The notes below the pieces were generated by a model. It searched no databases and was not told the DNA's origin. It saw only the letters and a program-made list of their open reading frames with translations. This document shows, piece after piece, positions 8,467-20,002 of a stretch of DNA of 64,000 nt (the first letter of the stretch is position 1; each line of letters begins with the position of its first letter). The stretch comes from Terriglobia bacterium (GTDB lineage: Bacteria > Acidobacteriota > Terriglobia > Bryobacterales > Bryobacteraceae): contig JAJPHN010000044.1 of the NCBI GenBank assembly GCA_021325235.1, positions 186,001 through 250,000 on the forward strand. Reading direction: 5' to 3'. A program made the position numbers and the translations under genes.

Positions 8467-9708
8467 TTACTTCGCGGTGCGCACCGCCTTTACGTTCTTC
8501 ACTGCGCTGGGCGGCTTGGAAACCGCTACCGCCGGGCGTCCCTTCTTGCGGTTCTCAGAGATGTTATGCCAGAACACCAGAATCGGGCTGGCGATAAAGA
8601 TCGATGAATAGGTTCCGATGATGATACCAACGACCAGCGCAAACGAAAATCCGTTCAGCACCTGGCCGCCGAATAAAAACAGCGAGAGCGCGGTCAGAAA
8701 CGTCAGCCCCGAGGTCAGCACCGTCCGGCTCAGCGTCTGGTTGATGCTCAGATTGACAATCTGCGGGAACGTTCCGCGCACACCGAGCTTCAGATTCTCG
8801 CGAATGCGGTCGAAGGTGACGATGGTATCGTTCATCGAGTAGCCGACCAGCGTGAGCAGCGCGGCGATCACGGTCAGGTCAATCTGTTTATTAAACAACG
8901 AGAAGAGTCCGATGGTAATGATCGTGTCGTGAAAGACAGCGATCACGGCCGCGACGCCGTAAATCCACTCGAAGCGGAACGCGATGTAAACCAGCATCGC
9001 CGCCAGCGCCAGCAGTACCACGTTGACCGCCTGCTGGCGGAGGTCAGCGCCGATTTTCGGCCCGACAAACTCGAAGCTGCGGATGGTGAAATTGCCGGCG
9101 AAACACTGCGCTTTGATAACGTTCAGCACTTGCGGCGTAACGCCCGGGACGGAGGAAAGTTCGTCGAGGTTCCGAACCAGGCCCGAGTGCGCATCGCGAT
9201 AGCCAGCGATGTTCTTAACGAGAGTCTGGAGCTGGTCGTCGGAGAGCGTAACGCCGGCTGCCGTCAGCGGGTCGCGCAGCCGGTCGGCAAGAGCAGTCTG
9301 GCCGGAGGTGTTGATATCGAGCTTGCCGTTCGCATTCGGATTGAACGCGGCGTTCAGAGTGGTGAGCATGTTGTTGCGCACCGTCTCGAGGCCGTGCTCG
9401 GCATTTCCGGCCGCTCCAGCATTCGCGCCGGTAGAGATTAAGACTTCCTGCGAACCTGCGTTGTTTACTTCCTGCACTTCGATCTCACCGGAGATTCGTT
9501 GGCGAAGCGCGGACCGTATGGCCTCCGCGTGCGGGCGGCTGATGAAATTGACATCCATGAGCGCTCCACCGGTAAAATCAATGCCGTACTTCGGGCCGCC
9601 TTTCACCCATAGACTGATCAGCCCAGCCGCAGTGAGCACCAGCGACAGGATGATGAACGGCCACTTCCTGCCCAGAAAGTCAAAGTTGGTTTGCTTGAAG
9701 ATTTCCAT
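8467..9708 (-). CDS. secF: Protein-export membrane protein SecF with extra periplasmic domain
   Basis: SecF works with SecD to help the Sec translocon release exported proteins using the proton gradient. The first helix (about 16-34) is followed by the family motif YGIDFTGGALMDV, and the C-terminal five-helix RND-like domain includes GYSMNDTIVTFDRIRENL. At 413 residues it is about 100 longer than usual. The excess lies at about 100-205, between the first periplasmic strands and the return motif FEFVGPKIGADLR. That insert contains NIAGYRDAHSG (167-177) and LDELSSVPGVTPQVL (181-195), which resemble the helix-hairpin-helix region of GspK-type pseudopilins. secD is 122 nt upstream on the same strand. 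Confidence 0.95.
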   Translation of the reverse strand: MEIFKQTNFDFLGRKWPFIILSLVLTAAGLISLWVKGGPKYGIDFTGGALMDVNFISRPHAEAIRSALRQRISGEIEVQEVNNAGSQEVLISTGANAGAAGNAEHGLETVRNNMLTTLNAAFNPNANGKLDINTSGQTALADRLRDPLTAAGVTLSDDQLQTLVKNIAGYRDAHSGLVRNLDELSSVPGVTPQVLNVIKAQCFAGNFTIRSFEFVGPKIGADLRQQAVNVVLLALAAMLVYIAFRFEWIYGVAAVIAVFHDTIITIGLFSLFNKQIDLTVIAALLTLVGYSMNDTIVTFDRIRENLKLGVRGTFPQIVNLSINQTLSRTVLTSGLTFLTALSLFLFGGQVLNGFSFALVVGIIIGTYSSIFIASPILVFWHNISENRKKGRPAVAVSKPPSAVKNVKAVRTAK

Positions 9709-9830
9709 CGAACCTTAATGGCAGGCATCTATAGGAGATAGACACCAGTCTGTTATAAATGTTCCCAATTCCGTGAAGAAGTTGTGGCCCCGCGCGGCCC
9801 TTTTTCGAGCGCTGGCGGGACCTTGCCTTC

Positions 9831-11450
9831 TCAAATGCTCAGCGCCTCAACCGGCTTGGCCCCCGAGAGCTCCCAATCGAAGATAAAGCGCGAGACAAAC
9901 ACCGCCGTAAACAGGTTCGCCACCAGGCCAATCACCAGCGTCACTGCGAAGCCCTTGACCGGGCCCGAGCCGAACAGAAACAGGATGGCGCAGGACACCA
10001 CCGTCGTGATGTGGGTGTCGATAATGGTCACAAAGGCCTTGCTGAAGCCGGCATCTACCGCGGCCCGGACCGCTTTGCCCGCCCGCAGCTCCTCTCGAAT
10101 GCGCTCGAAGATCAGCACATTGCTATCGACTGCCATACCGATGGTCAGCACGATGCCGGCAATACCGGGCAGAGTTAAAACTGCGTCGAAGTAAGCCAGG
10201 CAGGCGATCAGAATAACTGCGTTGAGAATCAGGGCCAGCGTGGCATTAATCCCGCTCCGCTTGTAATAAATCAGCATGGCGATGATGACCGCCAGGACGC
10301 CCGCAATACCCGCCGCAAATCCTTCGTGAATGGAATCGACTCCGAGCGATGGCCCAACCGTATTCTCCTGCTCGTAAACCACTCTCGCCGGCAGCGAACC
10401 CGCCTTCAGGTTCAGCGCTAAATCGCTTGCATCCTGCTGGCTGCCAATGTTGTTGATCACGCCGTTGTCGCTGATCTGTCCTTCGATGACCGGCGCGCTA
10501 AGCACTTTGCCGTCCAGCACGATGGCCGCCCGGTGGCCGATATTGGCTCCGGTGTATTTCGAGAAGCGCTCGGCTGCGTCCTGGCTCAGGACGAAGTTGG
10601 CTTCCCACATGCCGGACGCCTGCGCCTGCTGCGGTTTGGCATCGCGAATGTCCGTTCCGCGTACGACTGGCGTACGCGCTACCAGGTAGACCCCGCCCTC
10701 ACGCGAGCCGCCCTGCGAGGCGGAGCCGATCAGCTTCGTTCCGGGGGGTAAAATCCCGTTGTTCTGCGCCAGCGCCTCCTCTCGGCTGGCGTACGGTCCG
10801 CCCTTGACGTCGTACCACTCGAGTTGCGCGGCCGTCTGCAAAATCTGCTTCACGCGGGTCGGATCGTCCACGTTCGGCAGCTGAATCAGCAGTTCCGCAT
10901 CGGCATCTTCCCGCCGCTGCTGCACGCTCGCCTCGCTTAAGCCGAGCGCGTTCACCTTCTTATCCAGCGTGTTCTTGGTCTGGGCCAGTACCCGCTGCCA
11001 CATGGTGAGTGCTTCGGAAGGCTTCATCGTGAGCCGGTAATCGGTCGCGTTCACCGGCGTCATGAGATAATTCGCGAACTTCTCGTTGACCACGCCGCGC
11101 AGCGTGCCGCCCTGGGTCGAAGGAACGCCGCGGATCACGATAGCGGCCTTGGTTGCCGATTTCAGGTCCTTTGCTTCATCGACGTCAACCGAGGAGTAGG
11201 TCAGGTTCGCCTGGTTCGCGGCCGTTTTCATCCGGTCAGCGTCCAGCGCCACCTGGGCGTTGAAAGCGTCCTGCTCCTGCACCTGCACCACCAGGTACGT
11301 GCCGCCCGTGAGATCGAGACCGAGGTGAATATTTTTGTTCCAGTTCTCCACCAGCTGCGCCTTGCTGGTCGGGACGCCGATGATGCCGTAAATACAAACC
11401 AGGATCACCGCGATAATGAACAGGAACTTGTAGCGTAAATTGCGTGTCAT
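9831..11450 (-). CDS. secD: Protein-export membrane protein SecD
   Basis: The 539-residue SecD has a first membrane helix (about 6-25), the motif HLGLDLTGGTYLVVQVQ, a large periplasmic P1 region, and a C-terminal block of five membrane helices. That block holds the SecD signature GIVLTIGMAVDSNVLIFERIREEL. The end contains GFAVTLVIGLVANLFTAVFVSR as in other SecD proteins. It lies between yajC (30 nt upstream) and secF, the standard order of the SecDF-YajC complex. Confidence 0.96.
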   Translation of the reverse strand: MTRNLRYKFLFIIAVILVCIYGIIGVPTSKAQLVENWNKNIHLGLDLTGGTYLVVQVQEQDAFNAQVALDADRMKTAANQANLTYSSVDVDEAKDLKSATKAAIVIRGVPSTQGGTLRGVVNEKFANYLMTPVNATDYRLTMKPSEALTMWQRVLAQTKNTLDKKVNALGLSEASVQQRREDADAELLIQLPNVDDPTRVKQILQTAAQLEWYDVKGGPYASREEALAQNNGILPPGTKLIGSASQGGSREGGVYLVARTPVVRGTDIRDAKPQQAQASGMWEANFVLSQDAAERFSKYTGANIGHRAAIVLDGKVLSAPVIEGQISDNGVINNIGSQQDASDLALNLKAGSLPARVVYEQENTVGPSLGVDSIHEGFAAGIAGVLAVIIAMLIYYKRSGINATLALILNAVILIACLAYFDAVLTLPGIAGIVLTIGMAVDSNVLIFERIREELRAGKAVRAAVDAGFSKAFVTIIDTHITTVVSCAILFLFGSGPVKGFAVTLVIGLVANLFTAVFVSRFIFDWELSGAKPVEALSI

Positions 11451-11480
11451 CAGTCTAAAGCTTCGAGAATAGCCGAGGCG

Positions 11481-11816
11481 TTACTTCTTTGCGCCTTCAT
11501 CGGAAGGAACCACACCCGTGACGGCGCTGCGGGCGACCTGTATTTTCAGGTTGTCCGGCTTGATTCGCAGTATTAGCGTATCATCATTCACCGCCACAAT
11601 GGTGCCGATGATGCCGCCGGAGGTCTGCACGGTTTGCCCGCTCTGTAGTGATTTGATCATCTCCCGGGTATTTTTCTGCTGCCGCCGCATTGGCATAAAC
11701 ACCAAGAAATAGAAGATGGCGATCATCAGAACGATCGGCAGAATCCCGGTCAGGAACGAGGCTCCGGGCGCAGCAGGAGCGGCAGCCTGCAGCCAGGCGA
11801 GTAGAGAAAGGTGCAT
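11481..11816 (-). CDS. yajC: Sec translocon accessory protein YajC
   Basis: This 111-residue protein has one membrane helix (about 22-42), followed by the YajC hallmark FMPMRRQQKNTREMIKSLQSGQTVQTSGGIIG, split here as RRQQK and the glycine motif. YajC forms a subcomplex with SecD and SecF. It opens the reverse-strand block yajC-secD-secF and diverges from uvrA with a 90-nt gap. Confidence 0.95.
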   Translation of the reverse strand: MHLSLLAWLQAAAPAAPGASFLTGILPIVLMIAIFYFLVFMPMRRQQKNTREMIKSLQSGQTVQTSGGIIGTIVAVNDDTLILRIKPDNLKIQVARSAVTGVVPSDEGAKK

Positions 11817-11906
11817 AAGTCCTGCATAAGATCATATCCGCCCGCGCGAGCACCGGTTGTAAGCGGGACGGCATGGGAGAAGATTTGACGAAGATTTATA
11901 CTGGTA

Positions 11907-14825
<2,919 letters not shown>

Positions 14826-14828
14826 CTC

Positions 14829-16157
14829 ATGCCGAGTGCCCGCGATCTGCCTTCCGTCGATGAAGTCCTGCGCACAATCGGGATCATCGATGGTGTTCCA
14901 CGGCGGCTGATCGCGAATGAAATCCGCCGGGTGCTCGCCGAGCGGCGCGAGGTCTTGCAAAAAGGCGAAGAACCCGATTCGCTCCCCATTCAGGAACAAG
15001 TTCGTCTGCGAATAAGGGCGCTGCTCGAGCCAAGCCTGCGGCGTGTGATCAATGCCACCGGCGTGGTGCTGCACACCAATCTCGGCCGTGCGCCCTTACC
15101 CGAGTTTCAGCCGCTCACCGGATATACAAACCTCGAATACGACATCGAAAGCGGGAAACGCGGCAAACGTGACTCGCATATCGCCCGGCTGCTCGAGGCG
15201 CTTCTGAAGCGGCCGGGGATCGTCGTCAATAACAACGCGGCGGCGGTCTATCTCGTGCTTCGCGAACTGGCCAAGGGCGGGGAAGTGATCGTTTCGCGCG
15301 GCGAACTGATCGAGATCGGGGATGGTTTTCGTATTCCCGATATCATGCTCGAATCGGGCGCGCTACTGCGGGAAGTGGGCACGACGAATCGCACGCGCAT
15401 TGAAGATTACGAGCAGGCGATGTCCGAAAGGACGCGGCTCATCCTGCGCGTGCATCGCTCGAATTTTCACCTGAGCGGCTTTACTGAGCGGCCATCGTTG
15501 CAGCAGCTGGCGCAACTGGGCAGGAAAAGCGGTATTCCCGTCTACGAAGATCTGGGCAGCGGGTGTCTAACGGATCCGCGTAGAGCGGGTATCGAGGAAC
15601 CCGTCGTTGGCGAGAGTTTAAAGGCGGGCGTCAACCTGGTTTCGTTTAGCGGCGACAAGCTTTTGGGCGGTCCGCAGGCTGGCATTATCGCGGGAGATGG
15701 GGCGCTCGTCGCGCGCATTCGGCGCAACCCGATGTATCGCGCCTTTCGTGTCGACAAGCTTATCCTGCAGTCGCTCGAAACGACTCTGCATTTCGCACTG
15801 CAAGAAGATTGGGGGCGTATTCCGGCATTGCGCATGATCATGACGCCGGTAAGCGAGCTTCGGGCGCGCGCCGAACGGCTTTGTGCGCAGCTCGAATCCT
15901 CTATCTATTGCGTACGCGAAACCGCCTCGCTGATCGGAGGTGGCTCGACGCCCGAGCAGACGTTGCCGACCTGTGTGATTGAAGCGAAGGTGCCGAATGC
16001 GGCGCAATTCGAGCGGCACCTGCGAGCCGCTTCGACTCCGGTAATCGCGCGAGTCGAGCAAGGAGCCGTACGGATCGACTTGCGTACCGTATTAGAAGAA
16101 GAAGAAACGGAGCTTGTGGCTGCCCTTAAGGGAGCAGAGGCGTGCCTGGAGCGTTGA
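14829..16157 (+). CDS. selA: L-seryl-tRNA(Sec) selenium transferase SelA
   Basis: SelA is the PLP enzyme that converts seryl-tRNA(Sec) to selenocysteyl-tRNA(Sec) with selenophosphate. The 442-residue protein shows the family blocks INATGVVLHTNLGRAPL, NNNAAAVYLVL, VHRSNFHLSGF and EDLGSGCL. The PLP-lysine motif SFSGDKLLGGPQAG places the Schiff-base lysine at about K277. selB, selD and a tRNA-Sec gene are not in this window, and no selenoprotein gene was recognised. The start ATG is 3 nt after the uvrA stop, and another gene follows 3 nt after its own stop, so selA lies inside an unusual three-gene transcript. Confidence 0.93.
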   Translation: MPSARDLPSVDEVLRTIGIIDGVPRRLIANEIRRVLAERREVLQKGEEPDSLPIQEQVRLRIRALLEPSLRRVINATGVVLHTNLGRAPLPEFQPLTGYTNLEYDIESGKRGKRDSHIARLLEALLKRPGIVVNNNAAAVYLVLRELAKGGEVIVSRGELIEIGDGFRIPDIMLESGALLREVGTTNRTRIEDYEQAMSERTRLILRVHRSNFHLSGFTERPSLQQLAQLGRKSGIPVYEDLGSGCLTDPRRAGIEEPVVGESLKAGVNLVSFSGDKLLGGPQAGIIAGDGALVARIRRNPMYRAFRVDKLILQSLETTLHFALQEDWGRIPALRMIMTPVSELRARAERLCAQLESSIYCVRETASLIGGGSTPEQTLPTCVIEAKVPNAAQFERHLRAASTPVIARVEQGAVRIDLRTVLEEEETELVAALKGAEACLER

Positions 16158-16160
16158 GAT

Positions 16161-16784
16161 ATGCCGGCCAAACACAACTCGCTCATCTATCAACTTCGGG
16201 TCGCGCTGCGCGACATTGAACCGGCGATCTGGCGGCGCATTCAGGTCCGCGACGACATCACGCTCGCGCAGCTTCACCGGGTTCTGCAGATTGTGATGGG
16301 CTGGGAGGATTATCACCTTCACAATTTTTTGGTCGGAGGTCGAACGTACAGCGTCCCCGATCCGGATGATTCCTTTCATGAGCGTCGCGTGATCGACGAG
16401 CGGGGCGTCCGGCTGCGGAGTGTCATCACGCGGGTTGGAACTAGCTTTGAATATGTATACGACTTCGGAGATGACTGGCAGCACGACATTCTTCTCGAGG
16501 CGATCCTGCTGCCCGAAGCGGCCGCGTTCTACCCCCACTGTGTGTGCGGAGAGCGCTGCGGACCACCGGAGGATGTAGGCGGTTGGGGCGGGTACGCCAA
16601 CTACCTCGAAGCGCTGGCCGACCCGCAACACGAAGAGCACGAGCAAATGCTCGAATGGCGGGGTCCATTCGAGCCGGAATCGTTCTCTGTGGCCGACGTG
16701 AACCGCCGATTAGAGAAGCAATTTCGTGCCGCGCGGAAGACAAAGACTGCCGAAGATCATACGATTGGAGGCACGCTGCAGTGA
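16161..16784 (+). CDS. Plasmid pRiA4b ORF-3 family protein
   Basis: The 207-residue protein matches the pRiA4b ORF-3-like family: YQLRVALRDIEPAIWRRIQV at the start, then HRVLQIVMGWEDYHLHNF, the strand FEYVYDFGDDWQHDI, and a cysteine pair near CVCGERCGPPEDVGG. The biochemical role of the family is not established. Members occur on plasmids, near mobile elements and in chromosomes. Here it follows selA after 3 nt and converges on a NUDIX gene 3 nt away. No transposase, repeat or integrase is adjacent, so nothing shows recent transfer. Confidence 0.88.
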   Translation: MPAKHNSLIYQLRVALRDIEPAIWRRIQVRDDITLAQLHRVLQIVMGWEDYHLHNFLVGGRTYSVPDPDDSFHERRVIDERGVRLRSVITRVGTSFEYVYDFGDDWQHDILLEAILLPEAAAFYPHCVCGERCGPPEDVGGWGGYANYLEALADPQHEEHEQMLEWRGPFEPESFSVADVNRRLEKQFRAARKTKTAEDHTIGGTLQ

Positions 16785-16787
16785 GCG

Positions 16788-17225
16788 TTAGTGCGCTTCA
16801 CGTGTGAGAGTTAGCTGATCGCGAAAGTCGCCGCGCGAAAGCCGCCGGATGAAATCGAGATCGCCTTCGAGAAAATCGAGCCTCGGCAGCGCAGAAAGCT
16901 CGATCCAGCAGATCTGCTCGTAAACTCGACCGACAGGCTCCCCGGCAAACTCGGGAACTGAAAAGAACAGCAGATGGACGCGGCTGCCGCTGGGATAATC
17001 ATGTTCATAGCGCGCCAATTCGCCGCCGACGCGAGCCGAGATGTGCAGCTCTTCCCATAGCTCGCGAACGAGAGCCTCGCGCGGGGTTTCGCCATACTCG
17101 ACTTTTCCGCCAGGAAACTCCCATTTGAGCGAATGCCGATCGCCTTTGCGCCGCTGGCCTACAAGCACTTTTCCGTTTTGATGAATAATGCCGGCAGACA
17201 CGAGCAGCGGCGGACGTTGCTTCAT
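16788..17225 (-). CDS. NUDIX hydrolase, MutT-like
   Basis: The 145-residue protein begins with the MutT-like opening VSAGIIHQNGKVLVGQRR. The complete Nudix box GGKVEYGETPREALVRELWEEL is at about residues 40-61, with the metal-binding glutamates in RELWEEL. MutT-type enzymes remove oxidised dNTPs such as 8-oxo-dGTP. The WEFPGGK context and short length favour this group, but other nucleoside diphosphate substrates are possible. It lies alone between acnA (upstream, same strand) and the convergent pRiA4b-type gene. Confidence 0.9.
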   Translation of the reverse strand: MKQRPPLLVSAGIIHQNGKVLVGQRRKGDRHSLKWEFPGGKVEYGETPREALVRELWEELHISARVGGELARYEHDYPSGSRVHLLFFSVPEFAGEPVGRVYEQICWIELSALPRLDFLEGDLDFIRRLSRGDFRDQLTLTREAH

Positions 17226-17263
17226 GAGCGCCTTTGGCGGGCTAGCTCCATTGCCTCTCGATT

Positions 17264-19960
17264 CTAAACCAGCGCTTCGGCTTTGGGTTTTTCGGCCATG
17301 AGCTGGCGCAGCACGTAGGGGAGAATCCCGCCGTGCCGGTAGTACTCGGCTTCCTGCGGCGTGTCGATGCGGACCTTGGCCTCGAACGAAATCTTCTTGC
17401 CTTTGGGTGTCGTAGCAGTGACCGAAACGTTGCCGCCTCCGGCTGTGATCGCTTGGCGGATACCGGCTATGTCGAATACTTCTTCTCCGGTGAGATGCAG
17501 GCTTTCGCGGGTGTGGCCGGCAGTGAACTGAAGCGGCAGAACGCCCATCTGGACCAAATTGGAGCGATGGATGCGCTCAAAACTCTCGGCGATCACGGCG
17601 CGAATGCCGAGCAGCAGCGTTCCTTTGGCCGCCCAGTCGCGCGACGATCCCGACCCATATTCTTTCCCGGCGATAATCACCAGCGGCACGCCTTCGGCTT
17701 TGTACTTCATGGCCGCATCGTAGATGGACATCTTTTCGCCATCGGGCAGATGCCGCGTAACGCCACCTTCTACGCCCGGTACCAGCTGGTTTTTCAGGCG
17801 GATGTTGGCGAACGTGCCGCGGACCATGACCTCGTGGTTGCCGCGGCGGGAGCCGTAGCTGTTGAAATCTGCCGGTTTCACGCCGAGCAAGATGAGATAT
17901 TTGGCTGCGGGGCTATCGATCGCAATGGAGCCGGCTGGCGAAATGTGGTCGGTGGTAACGGAATCGCCCAGCACAGCCAGTGCGCGCATACCGTGAAAAT
18001 CATTGACGAATGTTTCCGGGTCGGCGATCGTTTCAAAGTACGGCGGCTGTTTGATGTAGGTGGACTCGTCGCTCCATGCATAAATACTGCCTTCCGGAAC
18101 ATGCAGCGCATTCCACGACTGGTCGCCGCCGAAGACCTCGCTGTATTCTTTGTGGAAGAATTCCGTGCGGGCGGATTTCTTCACAACGGCATCGACTTCT
18201 TCCGCGGTCGGCCAGATGTCTTTGAGATAGATCTTTTCACCCTGCGCATTTTGGCCAATCGCGTCCTTAGTGAGATCGAGATCGATGCGGCCGGCCAGCG
18301 CGTAAGCCACCACGAGCGGCGGCGATGCGAGATAGTTTGAGCGCACGAGCGGATTGACCCGCCCTTCGAAATTGCGATTGCCGCTGAGCACGGCGGCGAC
18401 GTTCAGTTTTCCTTCATTAACAGCAGCGGCTACGTTGTCAGGAAGCGGGCCGCTGTTACCGATACAGGTCGTGCAGCCATAGCCGACGAGGTGGAAATTC
18501 AGCTGCTCGAGATAGGGCATCAGACCGGCATCACTCAGGTAATCGAAGACAACTTTAGAGCCGGGCGCGAGCGACGTTTTCACCCACGGTTTTACGCTGA
18601 GCCCGTGCTCGATGGCTTTCTTGGCGAGCAGACCCGCCGCGATCATGACGGACGGATTGGAGGTGTTGGTGCAGCTGGTGATGGCGGCGATCACAACTGC
18701 GCCGTCATGAATCGTTTCCTGATGGCTGTTGACCGAAACCGACGCGGAATTCGGTGTATGACCGAGCGACGTCAGAAAATTATCCTTCACCTCCGGCAGT
18801 TCGACGCGGTCCTGCGGACGGCGTGGCCCCGCCAGCGAGGGAGTCACTTTCGATAGATCGAGGGAGAGCGTATCGGAGTAAACGGGATCGGTCGATTCGG
18901 GTGTGAGGAACAGTCCCTGCTCTTTGGCATAGGCCTCGACGAGCGCGATGTGGTCCGGTTTGCGTCCGGTGAGGCGAAGATAATCGAGCGTGACGCCGTC
19001 AATGGGGAAAAACCCGATGGTGGCGCCATATTCGGGCGCCATGTTGCTGATGGTGGCGCGGTCGGCAAGCGAGAGCGCGCTGACGCCGGGCCCGTAGAAC
19101 TCGACGAACTTGCCGACGACGCCTTTCTTGCGCAGCATCTGTGTGACGGTGAGTACGAGATCGGTTGCTGTCGCACCTTCGGGAAGTATGCCGCTCAGTT
19201 TGAAGCCAACCACCTGCGGCAGCAGCATCGAAATCGGCTGACCGAGCATGCAGGCTTCGGCTTCAATGCCGCCCACGCCCCAACCGACCACGCCTACGCC
19301 ATTGATCATGGTGGTGTGCGAGTCGGTACCCATCAGGGTGTCGGGATACGCCTGGGCGATGCCATTCTTGCGGTCATCGAATACGACGCTTGCCAGATAT
19401 TCGAGATTCACCTGGTGCACGATGCCGGTGTCGGGCGGCACAACGCGGAAGTTGTGAAAAGCTTTCTGGCCCCAGCGCAGAAAAGCGTAACGCTCCTGGT
19501 TGCGTGCGAACTCGAGGATTGCATTTTCGGCAAAGGCCTGGTGCGAACCGAAGGCGTCGACCTGAACGGAGTGATCGATGACGAGGTCGGCCGGAATGAG
19601 CGGGTTGGCAAGCTCCGGATCTGCGCCTAATTTTTTAAGCGCATCGCGCATGGCGGCCAGATCGACCACGCAGGGAACACCCGTAAAGTCCTGCAGAAGA
19701 ATGCGCGCGGGGCGAAACTGAATTTCCTGGGGCGGAGCCTTCGCGTCCCACTTGGCAACGTATTCGATATCGGCTGCTTTTACAGTGCGCTCATCTTCAA
19801 ATCGCAGAAGATTTTCAAGCAGCACACGGATGGAATACGGCAGGCGCGCGATTTTAACGCCGGTGGCGCTTTTTTCGAGAGCATCAAGGCGAAAAATTTG
19901 ATACTCATCGCGATTGACGTGAAGTGTGGCAGCAGCGCCAAAGGTATTCTTACTGGGCAT
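17264..19960 (-). CDS. acnA: Aconitate hydratase AcnA
   Basis: Aconitase interconverts citrate and isocitrate in the TCA cycle. The 898-residue protein is of the AcnA/IRP type, with N-terminal motifs [14 protein letters not shown] and [15 protein letters not shown]. The three 4Fe-4S cysteines lie in [10 protein letters not shown] and [10 protein letters not shown], and the swivel-domain substrate loop in [16 protein letters not shown]. The length matches AcnA, not AcnB. It follows argS on the reverse strand after 42 nt. Confidence 0.96.
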   Translation of the reverse strand: MPSKNTFGAAATLHVNRDEYQIFRLDALEKSATGVKIARLPYSIRVLLENLLRFEDERTVKAADIEYVAKWDAKAPPQEIQFRPARILLQDFTGVPCVVDLAAMRDALKKLGADPELANPLIPADLVIDHSVQVDAFGSHQAFAENAILEFARNQERYAFLRWGQKAFHNFRVVPPDTGIVHQVNLEYLASVVFDDRKNGIAQAYPDTLMGTDSHTTMINGVGVVGWGVGGIEAEACMLGQPISMLLPQVVGFKLSGILPEGATATDLVLTVTQMLRKKGVVGKFVEFYGPGVSALSLADRATISNMAPEYGATIGFFPIDGVTLDYLRLTGRKPDHIALVEAYAKEQGLFLTPESTDPVYSDTLSLDLSKVTPSLAGPRRPQDRVELPEVKDNFLTSLGHTPNSASVSVNSHQETIHDGAVVIAAITSCTNTSNPSVMIAAGLLAKKAIEHGLSVKPWVKTSLAPGSKVVFDYLSDAGLMPYLEQLNFHLVGYGCTTCIGNSGPLPDNVAAAVNEGKLNVAAVLSGNRNFEGRVNPLVRSNYLASPPLVVAYALAGRIDLDLTKDAIGQNAQGEKIYLKDIWPTAEEVDAVVKKSARTEFFHKEYSEVFGGDQSWNALHVPEGSIYAWSDESTYIKQPPYFETIADPETFVNDFHGMRALAVLGDSVTTDHISPAGSIAIDSPAAKYLILLGVKPADFNSYGSRRGNHEVMVRGTFANIRLKNQLVPGVEGGVTRHLPDGEKMSIYDAAMKYKAEGVPLVIIAGKEYGSGSSRDWAAKGTLLLGIRAVIAESFERIHRSNLVQMGVLPLQFTAGHTRESLHLTGEEVFDIAGIRQAITAGGGNVSVTATTPKGKKISFEAKVRIDTPQEAEYYRHGGILPYVLRQLMAEKPKAEALV

Positions 19961-20002
19961 TTACTTTCAGTTTAGAACCGGCGGTGTGTTTTGAACATTG
20001 GC

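Noticed and set aside
11886-11903. TTGACG and TATACT as a sigma-70 promoter for uvrA
   Set aside because: The two hexamers are only 6 bases apart, far from the 17-base spacing needed.
16161-16784. Mobile element suggested by the pRiA4b ORF-3 family name
   Set aside because: No transposase, integrase, terminal repeats or target duplication were found around the gene.
17333-18340. 335-codon forward frame
   Set aside because: It is antisense to acnA, which is full-length with all cluster cysteines. The forward reading is a GC-rich shadow.
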